DNA from: PBB1 sp031380885
GTDB taxonomy: Bacteria > Pseudomonadota > Gammaproteobacteria > Burkholderiales > Burkholderiaceae_C
Direction of reading: 5' to 3'
Length of the DNA: 27,698 nucleotides
NCBI GenBank assembly: GCA_031380885.1
Contig: JANMXL010000063.1
Span: 1 to 27,698 of the forward strand
The translations under genes were made by a program, and so were the position numbers. The notes under the pieces were generated by a model, which worked only from the letters and a program-made list of their open reading frames with translations, searched no databases and had not been told where the DNA came from. Shown one piece after another: positions 14,300-21,723 of the stretch (the stretch's first letter is position 1; each line of letters starts with the position of its first letter).

Positions 14300-14737
14300 T
14301 CAATTCAACGAGATCGAGATCAGCTCGACCTCGAAGGTCAGTGTTGCATTCGGCGGAATCACATTGCCCGCACCGCGCGAACCGTAAGCGATTTCTGGCG
14401 GACAGGTCAGCCGCGATTTGCCGCCCACTTTCATGCGTTGGACGCCCTCGGTCCAGCAGCGGATCACGCCGTTCAGCGCAAAGGTGGCCGGCTGGCCACG
14501 GCTGTACGAGCTGTCGAACTCCTTGCCATCGGCCAGCGTGCCGCGGTAGTGCACCGTCACGCCATCGCTGCCGCGCGGGCTGGCGCCGGTTCCTTCAACC
14601 AGCACCCGGTAGACCAGCCCGCTGGCGGTGGTGATGTCGCCCGATGTCTTGGCTGCAGCCGGTGCCACACCGGACTGTGCCCAGGTCGAGCCCACAGCAG
14701 CAAGCGCCACCAGGCTGGCAAAGAGTTTGAGTTTCAA
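14300..14737 (-). CDS. Exported FKBP-type peptidyl-prolyl cis-trans isomerase
   Basis: FKBP isomerases speed cis-trans rotation of Xaa-Pro bonds. The 145-residue product has a signal peptide (MKLKLFASLVALAAVGSTWA, with the start Leu read as Met), so it should act in the periplasm. The FKBP domain covers the rest: VTVHYRGTLADGKEFDSSY, FALNGVIRCWTEGVQRMKVG, then LTCPPEIAYGSRGAGNVIPP and ATLTFEVELISI. The usual Val-Ile-Pro-Gly-Trp is Val-Ile-Arg-Cys-Trp here, keeping the active-site Trp. The start is TTG at 14737, with GGAG about eight bases upstream; the in-frame extension to 14848 crosses the divergent dusC region and disrupts the signal peptide. A nearby ATG is out of frame. Confidence 0.9.
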   Translation of the reverse strand: MKLKLFASLVALAAVGSTWAQSGVAPAAAKTSGDITTASGLVYRVLVEGTGASPRGSDGVTVHYRGTLADGKEFDSSYSRGQPATFALNGVIRCWTEGVQRMKVGGKSRLTCPPEIAYGSRGAGNVIPPNATLTFEVELISISLN

Positions 14738-14826
14738 GGCATGTCTCCGGTTCGATGGGTCGACGCCGATCGCGTCACGATTGCGATCATCGCCGCAATC
14801 GCGGTGCCCCCAACCCTGGAGCGGCC

Positions 14827-15810
14827 ATGACGCTGCTGCTCGCACCAATGGAAGGCCTGCTCGACCACACGCTGCGCGACATCCTGACGCGCGTTGGCGG
14901 CATCGAGCGCTGCGTATCGGAGTTCATCCGCGTCTCCGGCACGCTGCTGCCCGAGCGCACCTTTTTGCGCGTGGTGCCCGAGCTGCTGCAGGGCGGGCGC
15001 ACGCGGGCGGGTGTGCCGGTGCGCGCGCAGCTGCTGGGTTCCGACCCGAACTGCCTGGCCGAGAACGCCGCGCGGCTGGCGTCGCTCGGGCCGCATGGCA
15101 TCGATCTGAACTTCGGCTGCCCGGCAAAGATCGTCAACCGCCACGGGGGTGGGGCGGCGCTGCTCGACGACCCCGATCTGATCGCTCGCATCGTCGGCGC
15201 CGTGCGCCGCGCGGTGCCGCCCGCGATGCCGGTCACCGCGAAGATGCGGCTCGGGCACCTGGATGACCGCCGCGCGGTCGAGTGCGCGCAGGCCATTGCC
15301 GGCGCCGGGGCCGACGAACTGGTGGTGCATGCCCGCACTAAGGCCGATGGCTACCGCCCGCCAGCGTATTGGGAGCGCATTGCCGACATCCGCGCCGCGG
15401 TGCGCCTGCCGATGGTGGCCAACGGCGAGATCTGGACCGTGGCCGACGCGCTGCGCTGCCGCGAGGTGTCGGGCTGCCACGCGCTGATGCTGGGCCGCGG
15501 CATGGTCGCCGACCCAGGCCTGGCGCTGGCCATCGTGGCCGCCACACGATCGCCCGCCGCACAGCCGATCGGCAGCGTGCCGGTGCTGGCCTGGGCCGAC
15601 CTGCGCCCGCTGGTCGCCGAGTTCTGGCAGCTGGTGCTCGCCCGCACCGACATCGCCGACCGCCACCGTGCCGGGCGGCTGAAGCAGTGGCTGCATCCGC
15701 TGCGCCGCCGCCACCCGCAGGCCGAGGCGATCTACCAGGCGGTGCGCACCCTCAACGACCCGGCGCAGATCACGCCGCACCTGGCAGCGCCACTGCGGTG
15801 GACGGCCTGA
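14827..15810 (+). CDS. dusC: tRNA-dihydrouridine(16) synthase
   Basis: Dus enzymes use FMN and NADPH to reduce uridines in tRNA; the DusC branch modifies U16. The 327-residue TIM-barrel product starts MTLLLAPMEGLLDHTLRDIL and has LNFGCPAKIVNRHGGGAALL with the catalytic Cys, VTAKMRLGHLDDRRAVECAQ, a VVHARTKADGYRPPAYW segment, PMVANGEIW and MLGRGMVADPGLA. The APMEG start, RTKADGY and the helical C-terminal domain (LKQWLHPLRRRHPQAEAIY) favour DusC over DusA or DusB. The ATG at 14827 has GGAG five bases upstream. It is divergent from the FKBP gene across an 89-base gap. Subtype assignment is slightly less sure than the family. Confidence 0.93.
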   Translation: MTLLLAPMEGLLDHTLRDILTRVGGIERCVSEFIRVSGTLLPERTFLRVVPELLQGGRTRAGVPVRAQLLGSDPNCLAENAARLASLGPHGIDLNFGCPAKIVNRHGGGAALLDDPDLIARIVGAVRRAVPPAMPVTAKMRLGHLDDRRAVECAQAIAGAGADELVVHARTKADGYRPPAYWERIADIRAAVRLPMVANGEIWTVADALRCREVSGCHALMLGRGMVADPGLALAIVAATRSPAAQPIGSVPVLAWADLRPLVAEFWQLVLARTDIADRHRAGRLKQWLHPLRRRHPQAEAIYQAVRTLNDPAQITPHLAAPLRWTA

Positions 15811-15969
15811 CGACAGTCGCGCGCCAAATCAGTCACAAAAACGGGCCTGGACTGCCCAAAACCGCACAGGCACCGGCCGGTGCAGACACACCCTGATACG
15901 TGTGCCTCTCGCGGTCGCCGGGGCCCAGCGCCACAATGACCGATTGCATTTGTTGGTGCCTTCTGCCCG

Positions 15970-16665
15970 ATGCCCATGCCTCGCCCGCCGGTCAAGACGC
16001 AGCTCGGAATCGACGAGTGGCGCACCCGCACACACGGCCTGAACCAGCGCCACCGGACGATGCTGTTCCTTGTCGATGGGCAGCGTCCGCTCAGCGAGGT
16101 GCTGGCGCTCGGACTGCAAGCCGGCGCTCGCACGACGCACTTTGCCGATCTGGTGCACCTGGGCATGGTCGATGTCGCCCTCGACCCTGATGCTCTGGCT
16201 GTCGCACCGGCTCCGGTGGACGCCGGCGACAGCGGCGGCAGCACGCTGTCGGGCGTGCTCGCGGTCGATCTCGACGCACCGGCGCGCACGCCGAAGTTCA
16301 CCACCGAAGACTCCTCGCGCATGCCGTTGAAGCGGCCCGAGGGCGGCGAGGCCGTGGCCTATGCGCAGCGCCGCGCGCTGGCCAAAGCCGAGCTGGACGA
16401 CCTGCACCAGGCGGTGCGCGAGCTGTTGATCGACACCCTGCGCATCGACGCGCCGCTGTTTGCCGCGGTCACGCTGGTGCGGGTGCGCCGCGCGCAGACG
16501 ACGCGCGAGCTGATCAACCTGGTGTGGGACATCGAACGCCACCTGGTTGAGTCGAACCAGGGCGGGCAGGACATGAAGACGCTCTACCAAGCCCGCGAAC
16601 TGCTGGGCATGGGCAACACCCAGGTCAGCACCGACTCGCCAACGGGCTTCGACGACAGCCAGTGA
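15970..16665 (+). CDS. Conserved-looking protein of unknown function
   Basis: The 231-residue product is not one I recognise. It begins MPMPRPPVKTQLGIDEWRTR and contains HRTMLFLVDGQRPLSEVLAL, a pattern like a small winged-helix segment seen in assorted regulators. A low-complexity Asp/Ala/Gly linker covers roughly residues 75-105. The C-terminal half (about 120-205) is an amphipathic helical region with ELDDLHQAVRELLIDTLRID and RAQTTRELINLVWDIERHL. No signal peptide or membrane segment is visible. Coding is supported by codon bias continuous with neighbours. A second in-frame ATG at 15976 is possible. The 159 bases upstream, after dusC, hold only a short palindrome at 15871-15882. A degraded livF copy follows on the other strand. 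Confidence 0.75.
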   Translation: MPMPRPPVKTQLGIDEWRTRTHGLNQRHRTMLFLVDGQRPLSEVLALGLQAGARTTHFADLVHLGMVDVALDPDALAVAPAPVDAGDSGGSTLSGVLAVDLDAPARTPKFTTEDSSRMPLKRPEGGEAVAYAQRRALAKAELDDLHQAVRELLIDTLRIDAPLFAAVTLVRVRRAQTTRELINLVWDIERHLVESNQGGQDMKTLYQARELLGMGNTQVSTDSPTGFDDSQ

Positions 16666-16728
16666 GCGTTGGCAGGTCATGGTGTCTGTTTGACCGGCGC
16701 AAACTCAGAGTTCTCCGGATGGAAGGCG

Positions 16729-16912
16729 TCACTCGGGTGCGACGCTTGCCGGCGACTCACCCAGACAAGCCGCCCTCACCTTTGGATCTTGCAGCAGCAC
16801 CTGGGCGTCACCACTCATCGTGACCTCGCCCGACTCCATCACGTAACCACGGCGGGCCAATTGCAGGGCGCGGCTCGCGTTTTGCTCGACCAGCATCTGC
16901 TGCTCGCCGCCA
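16729..16912 (-). pseudogene. livF 3'-end remnant with internal deletion
   Basis: Bases 16756-16895 align without gaps to the last 140 coding bases of the intact livF at 20229-20368, with about 16 mismatches by my count, most of them silent. The encoded stretch VEQNASRALQLARRGYVMES and the following GEVTMSGDAQVLLQDPKVRA match the LivF C-terminus. Beyond 16895 the sequence jumps to the part of livF encoding SGGEQQML (like 20501-20518), missing 138 bases; the join falls at CCAGCA, present at both livF sites. Homology is lost beyond about 16912. The normal stop codon is replaced and reading continues nine codons to 16729. It lies just after the histidine kinase gene, has no ATP-binding motifs and cannot be functional. 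Confidence 0.85.
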
Positions 16913-16948
16913 GACGCGGGCACATGGCAGCCCGTGCTGCGGTTTGTG

Positions 16949-18454
16949 CTACGCGATCGGCAGCGCCAGGCAGAGCCGCGTGCCGCCATCGGGCGACGGC
17001 AGCGGGTGCAATGTGCCGCCGTGCAGCACGGCCACTCGTTGCGCGATGGCCAGACCCAAACCACCGATTCCGCCCCGGTTGCGTCGAATCGGTGGGTCGC
17101 GCAGCGACTGCCCCTGCTCGAGTCGGCTGAGCAACTCGGGCGGCAAGCCAGGCCCAGCGTCTGCGACGAGAATGTGCGCATGCCTGCCCGCACGGCGCAG
17201 GCTGACGCGCACCGGCGGCACGCCGGGCGCATGCTGCAACGCGTTGTCGATCAGGTTGGTCAGTGCGCGCTCGACGAGTTGCAGGTCCCCGTCGAACTCG
17301 ATCGGACCGGGCGGCGTACCGTCCAGCGTGACCATCGGCGATCTTCCGGTCAGATCGAACTTCTGCACCACATCGGTCACCAGGTCATCGAGGCGAAACC
17401 GCTCCCGGTGCATCACCTGGTCGGTGGACTGCAGCGCGGCCAGCTCGAACAACTGCTGCGACAGCCAACGCACTTTGTCGCTCTGGGCTAGCGCAGCGGC
17501 GAGCAAGCGCTCGCGCTGACCCGACGCTGCCGACGCGCTGTCGAGCACCAGCGCTTCGAGGTGCCCATGCAGCGCTGTCAGCGGTGTACGCAGGTCGTGC
17601 GCGACGCCGGCCAGTGTTTCACGGTGAGCATTCGCCGTGCGTGCCTCCTGCGCCGCTTGCGCCTCGATGCGTCGGGTCATGTCGTCGAACGCTGCGCCGA
17701 TCGCGCTCACTTCGTCGCCGATCGGCGTCGGCTCGGTTGGGTCGTCGCCCGACTTGGGGGAAGCAGGCGCGGTGCTGTACGCCCGCATGCGCGCGGCCAG
17801 CCGATGCAGCGGTCGGGTGATGCGGCCGAAGGTGAACGCACCGATGGCCAAGGTGAGCGTCAATCCGATCATCACCACGAAACCTGCCCCCTGCCACAGG
17901 CGGCGAGGGCTGAGCTGCCCTGCCACTAGCTCGCGAGCGTGACCGTCAAGCACGACATACAAGTAACCCGGTGGACGCGTCTCGCCCGCGCGCGGTGCAA
18001 ACATCGCGGCGCTGAAGATTCGCCGCTCGGCGGCACCCATCGGGTCGGTGCCGCGCAATGGCAATGCAGCACCGGCGAGAAACTGGCGCACCGGTTGCAG
18101 ATCGACGTGCGGCTGACGCACCATGCCCGGCTCGCCAATGTAGGCGTCGACGCGGCCGTCGGCGTCGAGCACATAAACCTGCACCGCGGGGTTGACCACC
18201 ATCAACATCGACAGCAGCGACGCGCGGGCGGCTCGATCGGCCGCGTCGACGTCGGTGAGCGTGATGTGCGGCCAGTGCTCCACGATGTGCCGGGCCAGGC
18301 CGCGTGACAAGCGCTGAGACGTTTCTTGCTCGTACTCGCCGGCAAGCTGGTGACCCAGCAAGGCGATCAGCGCGCCGAACAGCAACAGCAGCCCAGCCAG
18401 TGCCGCTGTCAGGCGGCTCGTGAAAGACCGCCTGCGGCCGCGTTGAATCAACAT
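16949..18454 (-). CDS. Sensor histidine kinase
   Basis: A membrane-bound two-component sensor of 501 residues. Two transmembrane segments, about 15-36 and 187-210, flank a periplasmic domain of roughly 150 residues without a family I can name. A HAMP linker follows (RITRPLHRLAARMRAYS). The dimerisation/phosphoacceptor box is LAGVAHDLRTPLTAL with His286. The ATPase domain has the N box NLIDNALQHA, the G1 box VADAGPGLP and GGLGLAIAQRV. All catalytic boxes are intact. The ATG at 18454 overlaps the response regulator stop by seven bases, indicating translational coupling; a frame from 18490 lacks support. The signal is unknown. The livF remnant lies just downstream. Confidence 0.93.
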   Translation of the reverse strand: MLIQRGRRRSFTSRLTAALAGLLLLFGALIALLGHQLAGEYEQETSQRLSRGLARHIVEHWPHITLTDVDAADRAARASLLSMLMVVNPAVQVYVLDADGRVDAYIGEPGMVRQPHVDLQPVRQFLAGAALPLRGTDPMGAAERRIFSAAMFAPRAGETRPPGYLYVVLDGHARELVAGQLSPRRLWQGAGFVVMIGLTLTLAIGAFTFGRITRPLHRLAARMRAYSTAPASPKSGDDPTEPTPIGDEVSAIGAAFDDMTRRIEAQAAQEARTANAHRETLAGVAHDLRTPLTALHGHLEALVLDSASAASGQRERLLAAALAQSDKVRWLSQQLFELAALQSTDQVMHRERFRLDDLVTDVVQKFDLTGRSPMVTLDGTPPGPIEFDGDLQLVERALTNLIDNALQHAPGVPPVRVSLRRAGRHAHILVADAGPGLPPELLSRLEQGQSLRDPPIRRNRGGIGGLGLAIAQRVAVLHGGTLHPLPSPDGGTRLCLALPIA

Positions 18455-19188
18455 CCGGCGCCTGCCTCGAAGCGATATCCCACGCCCCACACGGTAACGA
18501 CGCGTTTGGGCTCGCGCGGGTCGTCCTCGATCTTGGTGCGCAGACGGTTGATGTGCGAATTGACGGTGTGTTCGTAGCCGTCGAAGGCAGCACCCCAGAC
18601 GCGCTGCAGCAGCTCGCTGCGGCTGAAAGTTTGGCCAGGGTGGCGCACGAGAAAACTTAGCAAATCGAATTCGCGCAGCGTCAGCGGCAGCACTTGAGGT
18701 GCGCCTGCGCCCGAGGTTTCGTCTTGCAATTGACTTTGCCTGACCAGCTCACGCCTGACGGCATCCAGCCGGAACGGGCCAAAGCGCATCGATGCGGTCG
18801 CGGTCGACGGTGCCCGCATCTGCTCCATCCGACGCAGCAGCGCCCGCACGCGCGCCACCAACTCGAGCATTGAGAACGGCTTGGCCAGGTAGTCGTCTGC
18901 GCCGAGCTCAAGGCCGAGCACGCGGTGCGCTTCAGCCGAGCGCGCGCTTAGCATGATGACCGGCACGTCGGCATGTCGCGCACGCAGGTGGCGACACACG
19001 TCCCAGCCGTCGGCACCTGGCAGCATCAAGTCGAGCAGCACCAGATCCCAGTGCTGGCGGTCGATCGCAGCCATCGCCTGCAGGCCGCAGGCCTCACGGT
19101 GCAGCCGGTAGCCGGCTTCTTCGAGGTGAAGACGCAACGCACTGGCGATGGCGTCGTCGTCTTCGACCAGCAACAAGTTCTCGTTCAT
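18448..19188 (-). CDS. OmpR/PhoB-family response regulator
   Basis: The 246-residue product has a receiver domain (about 1-118) with acidic residues in LLLVEDDDA, the phosphoacceptor Asp53 in VLLDLMLPGADG and Lys103 in DDYLAKPFSMLEL. A winged-helix DNA-binding domain of the OmpR type follows (about 140-240) with LPLTLREFDLLSFLVRHPGQ, FSRSELLQRVWG and HINRLRTKIEDDP, ending VVTVWGVGYRFEAG. The ATG at 19188 gives the normal receiver start; the frame extends to 19281 through unrelated sequence. It overlaps the kinase gene, its likely partner. Targets are unknown; the PEP-CTERM gene just upstream on the same strand is an obvious candidate but nothing in the sequence shows it. Confidence 0.94.
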   Translation of the reverse strand: MNENLLLVEDDDAIASALRLHLEEAGYRLHREACGLQAMAAIDRQHWDLVLLDLMLPGADGWDVCRHLRARHADVPVIMLSARSAEAHRVLGLELGADDYLAKPFSMLELVARVRALLRRMEQMRAPSTATASMRFGPFRLDAVRRELVRQSQLQDETSGAGAPQVLPLTLREFDLLSFLVRHPGQTFSRSELLQRVWGAAFDGYEHTVNSHINRLRTKIEDDPREPKRVVTVWGVGYRFEAGAGC

Positions 19189-19255
19189 CCTACCGCCGAG
19201 GCCGCGTTGGAGTCGCAACAGCGACCGATTGGAACAGAGCTGCCGGCCCGAGTCA

Positions 19256-19279
19256 GCCGCGTCGACTCCGCGACGCGGC
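19256..19279 (-). terminator. Strong hairpin after the PEP-CTERM gene
   Basis: GCCGCGTCG (19256-19264) pairs perfectly with CGACGCGGC (19271-19279) over a six-base loop, giving nine GC-rich pairs five bases after the gene's stop codon. No T-run follows on the minus strand, so it may end transcription poorly or protect the mRNA 3' end. The remaining bases up to the regulator start hold no clear promoter. Confidence 0.4.
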
Positions 19280-19284
19280 AAACC

Positions 19285-20097
19285 TCAAATCGAAACGCCC
19301 CGCTGCACGCGACGCCGCCGCGCCACCCAGCCGATCGTCATCAAGCCGCCCAACATCAGCGCGTAGGTGTCGGGTTCAGGCACAGCAGCCACCGAAAATG
19401 AGATGCTGTAGACATCGGAATTCGCTCGAAGCTGGCTGTCGACCACGTAGCCCGCCGCGGTGGTGAGCCCGTTAAACGCTGCCAGCTCGGCAAAATTGAA
19501 CCCGACGACCGAGTTCTGCGGAGTGCGCAACGCGTTGGTTCCGGTGGGCAAGAAGGCTGCATTCAACGGGTCGAACGCTTCACTGCCGGCGTCCCAGATT
19601 TCGCCTGCCTTGACGCCGATGCTGGTGATGTTCAAGTTGCCTGCGGTGTCGAACAGCTCGTACTCCATCGGATCGTCGTTGCCGATGAACAAATCGTTGC
19701 TCGGCACCACCATCGACGCGAAAGTGAAGTAGCGGTTGACTGCGCTGTCGACGGTGAAGCTGCTGCTGCGCGTTTGGCCCGGCGTCAGCGCCATGGCGAT
19801 CGAGCCGAGCGTGGCTGTGGGATCGGCAGCAGCGAATGCAGGAAACCAGTCGCTGCCGCTGCCGCCTTCGGCCACCGAGACGATGGGGGCGGTAGCGACC
19901 TGACCGAGGTTGAACGCATCGAACGACCCGTTGTTGAAACCCAAACGCAGCGGGGCGAAGCTGACGCCGTTGGCGGGAACCAGGTTTTTGATCGTGACAG
20001 TGACTTGCACAGGGGCCGCGTGGGCCGCGGTGCACAGCGTGAACGCTGCCAGGGCGCACGCCAAGCGGGACGAACGAAAAATCGAGGGATGGGTCAT
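19285..20097 (-). CDS. Exported PEP-CTERM protein with Spondin_N-like domain
   Basis: The 270-residue product has a signal peptide (about 1-27, MTHPSIFRSSRLACALAAFT then LCTAAHA) and a C-terminal PEP-CTERM sorting tail: VPEPDTYALMLGGLMTIGWV followed by ARRRR. Such proteins are processed by exosortase and released to the envelope or exopolysaccharide; no exosortase is in this window. The central part resembles the Spondin_N domain: VTVTIKNLVPANGVSFAPLR, GFNNGSFDAF, then YFTFASMVVPSNDLFIGNDD and EIWDAGSEAFDP. In bacteria this domain is of unknown function, possibly adhesive or metal-binding. The ATG at 20097 has CTGGAG upstream; the frame extends to 20193 without support. It lies 96 bases upstream of the response regulator, same strand. 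Confidence 0.88.
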   Translation of the reverse strand: MTHPSIFRSSRLACALAAFTLCTAAHAAPVQVTVTIKNLVPANGVSFAPLRLGFNNGSFDAFNLGQVATAPIVSVAEGGSGSDWFPAFAAADPTATLGSIAMALTPGQTRSSSFTVDSAVNRYFTFASMVVPSNDLFIGNDDPMEYELFDTAGNLNITSIGVKAGEIWDAGSEAFDPLNAAFLPTGTNALRTPQNSVVGFNFAELAAFNGLTTAAGYVVDSQLRANSDVYSISFSVAAVPEPDTYALMLGGLMTIGWVARRRRVQRGVSI

Positions 20098-20157
20098 GAA
20101 AGTCTCCAGAGGGGTTGCGTGGCGAATCGAACTTGACATCTCGAATCCGCAAAGCTC

Positions 20158-20186
20158 ATCGTAGAAACACCCGATCACCGAGTCAT
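20158..20186 (-). promoter_or_regulatory. Possible promoter of the PEP-CTERM gene
   Basis: On the minus strand ATGACT (20186-20181; four of six to TTGACA) and TACGAT (20163-20158; four of six to TATAAT) are 17 bases apart, about 60 bases before the start codon. The match is weak and the only support is position between livF and this gene. Confidence 0.22.
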
Positions 20187-20193
20187 CGCGCAA

Positions 20194-20213
20194 TCATCAC
20201 AGCACGGTGATGA
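20194..20213 (-). terminator. Hairpin just after livF
   Basis: TCATCAC (20194-20200) pairs perfectly with GTGATGA (20207-20213) over a six-base loop, 12 bases after the livF stop codon. There is no T-run, so termination is uncertain, but the position fits the end of the liv operon. Confidence 0.35.
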
Positions 20214-20225
20214 CTTCAACGCGAG

Positions 20226-20939
20226 TCACTCCCCCAGATAAGCCGCCCTCACCTTCGGATCGTTCAGCAGCACCTTCGCGTCGCCGCTCATCGTGACCTC
20301 GCCCGACTCCATCACGTAGCCGCGGCTGGCCAGTTGCAGGGCGCGGCTGGCGTTCTGTTCGACCAGCAGCACGGTCACGCCCTGGCGGTGGATGTCGTCC
20401 ACCACCTCGAAGATCTTGTCGACCATGATCGGTGACAGGCCCATCGACGGCTCGTCCAGCAGCAGCAGCTTCGGCTTGGCCATCAGCGCGCGGCCCATGG
20501 CCAGCATCTGCTGCTCGCCACCGCTCATCGTGCCGGCGAGCTGGTTGCGGCGTTCTTTCAGACGCGGGAAGATGGCGAACACCTTGTCTATGTCGGCGTC
20601 GATGTCCTTGTCGTCGCGGATGTGCGCGCCCATCAGCAGGTTCTCGTGGATCGTCATCCGGGTGAAGGTGCCGCGGCCCTCGGGCACCATCACCAGACCC
20701 TGGCGCACCAGGTCCCACGGGCCCTGCCCCTTGATCGACGCGCCCCTGAATTCGATGTCGCCAGCGGCCACTGGCTGCAGCCCGGTGATCGCCTTCAGCG
20801 TCGTCGTCTTGCCCGCGCCATTGGCGCCAATCAGGCTGACCAGCTCACCGGGCTGCACCGCGAAGCTGACGCCCTTGACAGCCTGGATGCCGCCGTAGGC
20901 CACCTTCAATCCAGTCACTTTCAGCAGAGGCTGGCTCAT
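20226..20939 (-). CDS. livF: Branched-chain amino acid ABC transporter, ATP-binding protein LivF
   Basis: LivF is one of two ATPases driving the high-affinity Leu/Ile/Val-type importer. The 237-residue product has Walker A GANGAGKT, the signature MSGGEQQMLAMGRALM, Walker B LLLLDEPSMGLSP and the H-loop region replaced by LLVEQNASRAL as usual in LivF. The ATG at 20939 gives MSQPLLKVTGLKVAYGG; a longer frame to 20999 overlaps livG. It follows livG by four bases, so it is translationally coupled. Its last 140 coding bases recur, degraded, at 16756-16895. Substrate class comes from the family; members also carry amides, urea or aromatic compounds. Confidence 0.95.
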   Translation of the reverse strand: MSQPLLKVTGLKVAYGGIQAVKGVSFAVQPGELVSLIGANGAGKTTTLKAITGLQPVAAGDIEFRGASIKGQGPWDLVRQGLVMVPEGRGTFTRMTIHENLLMGAHIRDDKDIDADIDKVFAIFPRLKERRNQLAGTMSGGEQQMLAMGRALMAKPKLLLLDEPSMGLSPIMVDKIFEVVDDIHRQGVTVLLVEQNASRALQLASRGYVMESGEVTMSGDAKVLLNDPKVRAAYLGE

Positions 20940-20943
20940 CGCA

Positions 20944-21723
20944 TCAACCCTGAATCGGGTGCGCTGCACCCAGGTACGCTTCGATGACTTTCGCATCACG
21001 CTGCACTTCGGCTGGCGTGCCGACTGCGATCGGTTTGCCGTAATCGAGCACGGTGACGCGGTCGCACAGGCCCATCACGAGCTTGACATCGTGTTCGATC
21101 AAAAGGATGGTTCTTCCGTCATTTCTGATGCGGTCGATCAGCTCGCGCAGCACGACTTTCTCGGTCGCGTTCATGCCGGCGGCGGGCTCGTCGAGTGCGA
21201 TGAGTTTGGGGTCGGTGGCCAGCGCGCGTGCGATCTCCAGCCGCCGCTGGTCGCCGTAGCTCAGCGTGCGCGCCTTGAAGTCGGCGTAGGCGCCGATGCC
21301 GACGTAATCCAGCAGTTCCCGCGCACGCTGCGTGATGGCGGCTTCCTCGGCCTTGAACGACGCAGTGCGAAACACCGCGCCGATCAAGCCCGACCGTGTG
21401 CGCACATGGCGGCCGACCATCACGTTTTCCAGTGCGGTCATGTCGGCGAACAGGCGGATGTTCTGGAAGGTGCGCGCGATGCCGGCCTTCGCGACCTGGT
21501 GCACCGAGCTCGGCCGGTACGGCTGGCCGCCGAGCTCGAAGTGGCCTGAATCCGGCGCGTAGAGCCCGGTGATCACGTTGAAGAACGTCGTCTTGCCCGC
21601 GCCATTCGGCCCGATCAGGCCGTAGACCATGCCGCGCTCGATCGTGATGCCGACACCCGACAGCGCCTGCAAGCCACCAAAGCGCTTCGAGACGCCGGCC
21701 ACGTTCAACACGGTGTCGGTCAT
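20944..21723 (-). CDS. livG: Branched-chain amino acid ABC transporter, ATP-binding protein LivG
   Basis: The second ATPase of the Liv importer, 259 residues. It has Walker A GPNGAGKTTFFNVITGLY, the LivG-type IARTFQNIRLFADMTALENV, the signature LSYGDQRRLEIARAL, Walker B LIALDEPAAGMN and switch His in LLIEHDVKLVMGLCDRV. The ATG at 21723 overlaps the livM stop codon in the ATGA style, so the two are coupled; the frame to 21777 lies in livM. Order livH-livM-livG-livF is the standard one. Confidence 0.96.
   Translation of the reverse strand: MTDTVLNVAGVSKRFGGLQALSGVGITIERGMVYGLIGPNGAGKTTFFNVITGLYAPDSGHFELGGQPYRPSSVHQVAKAGIARTFQNIRLFADMTALENVMVGRHVRTRSGLIGAVFRTASFKAEEAAITQRARELLDYVGIGAYADFKARTLSYGDQRRLEIARALATDPKLIALDEPAAGMNATEKVVLRELIDRIRNDGRTILLIEHDVKLVMGLCDRVTVLDYGKPIAVGTPAEVQRDAKVIEAYLGAAHPIQG

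Noticed and set aside
15871..15882. Perfect palindrome CACCGGCCGGTG between dusC and the unknown gene
   Set aside because: Twelve bases of GC-rich palindrome are expected by chance at this composition, and no second copy or promoter supports an operator.
16681..16745. A short minus-strand reading DAFHPENSEFAPVKQTP before a stop, next to the livF remnant
   Set aside because: It looks like a protein C-terminus but I cannot match it to a family and it is too short to call a second gene remnant.
20134..20139. TTGACA on the plus strand in the livF/PEP-CTERM gap
   Set aside because: There is no fitting -10 box and no plus-strand gene downstream.
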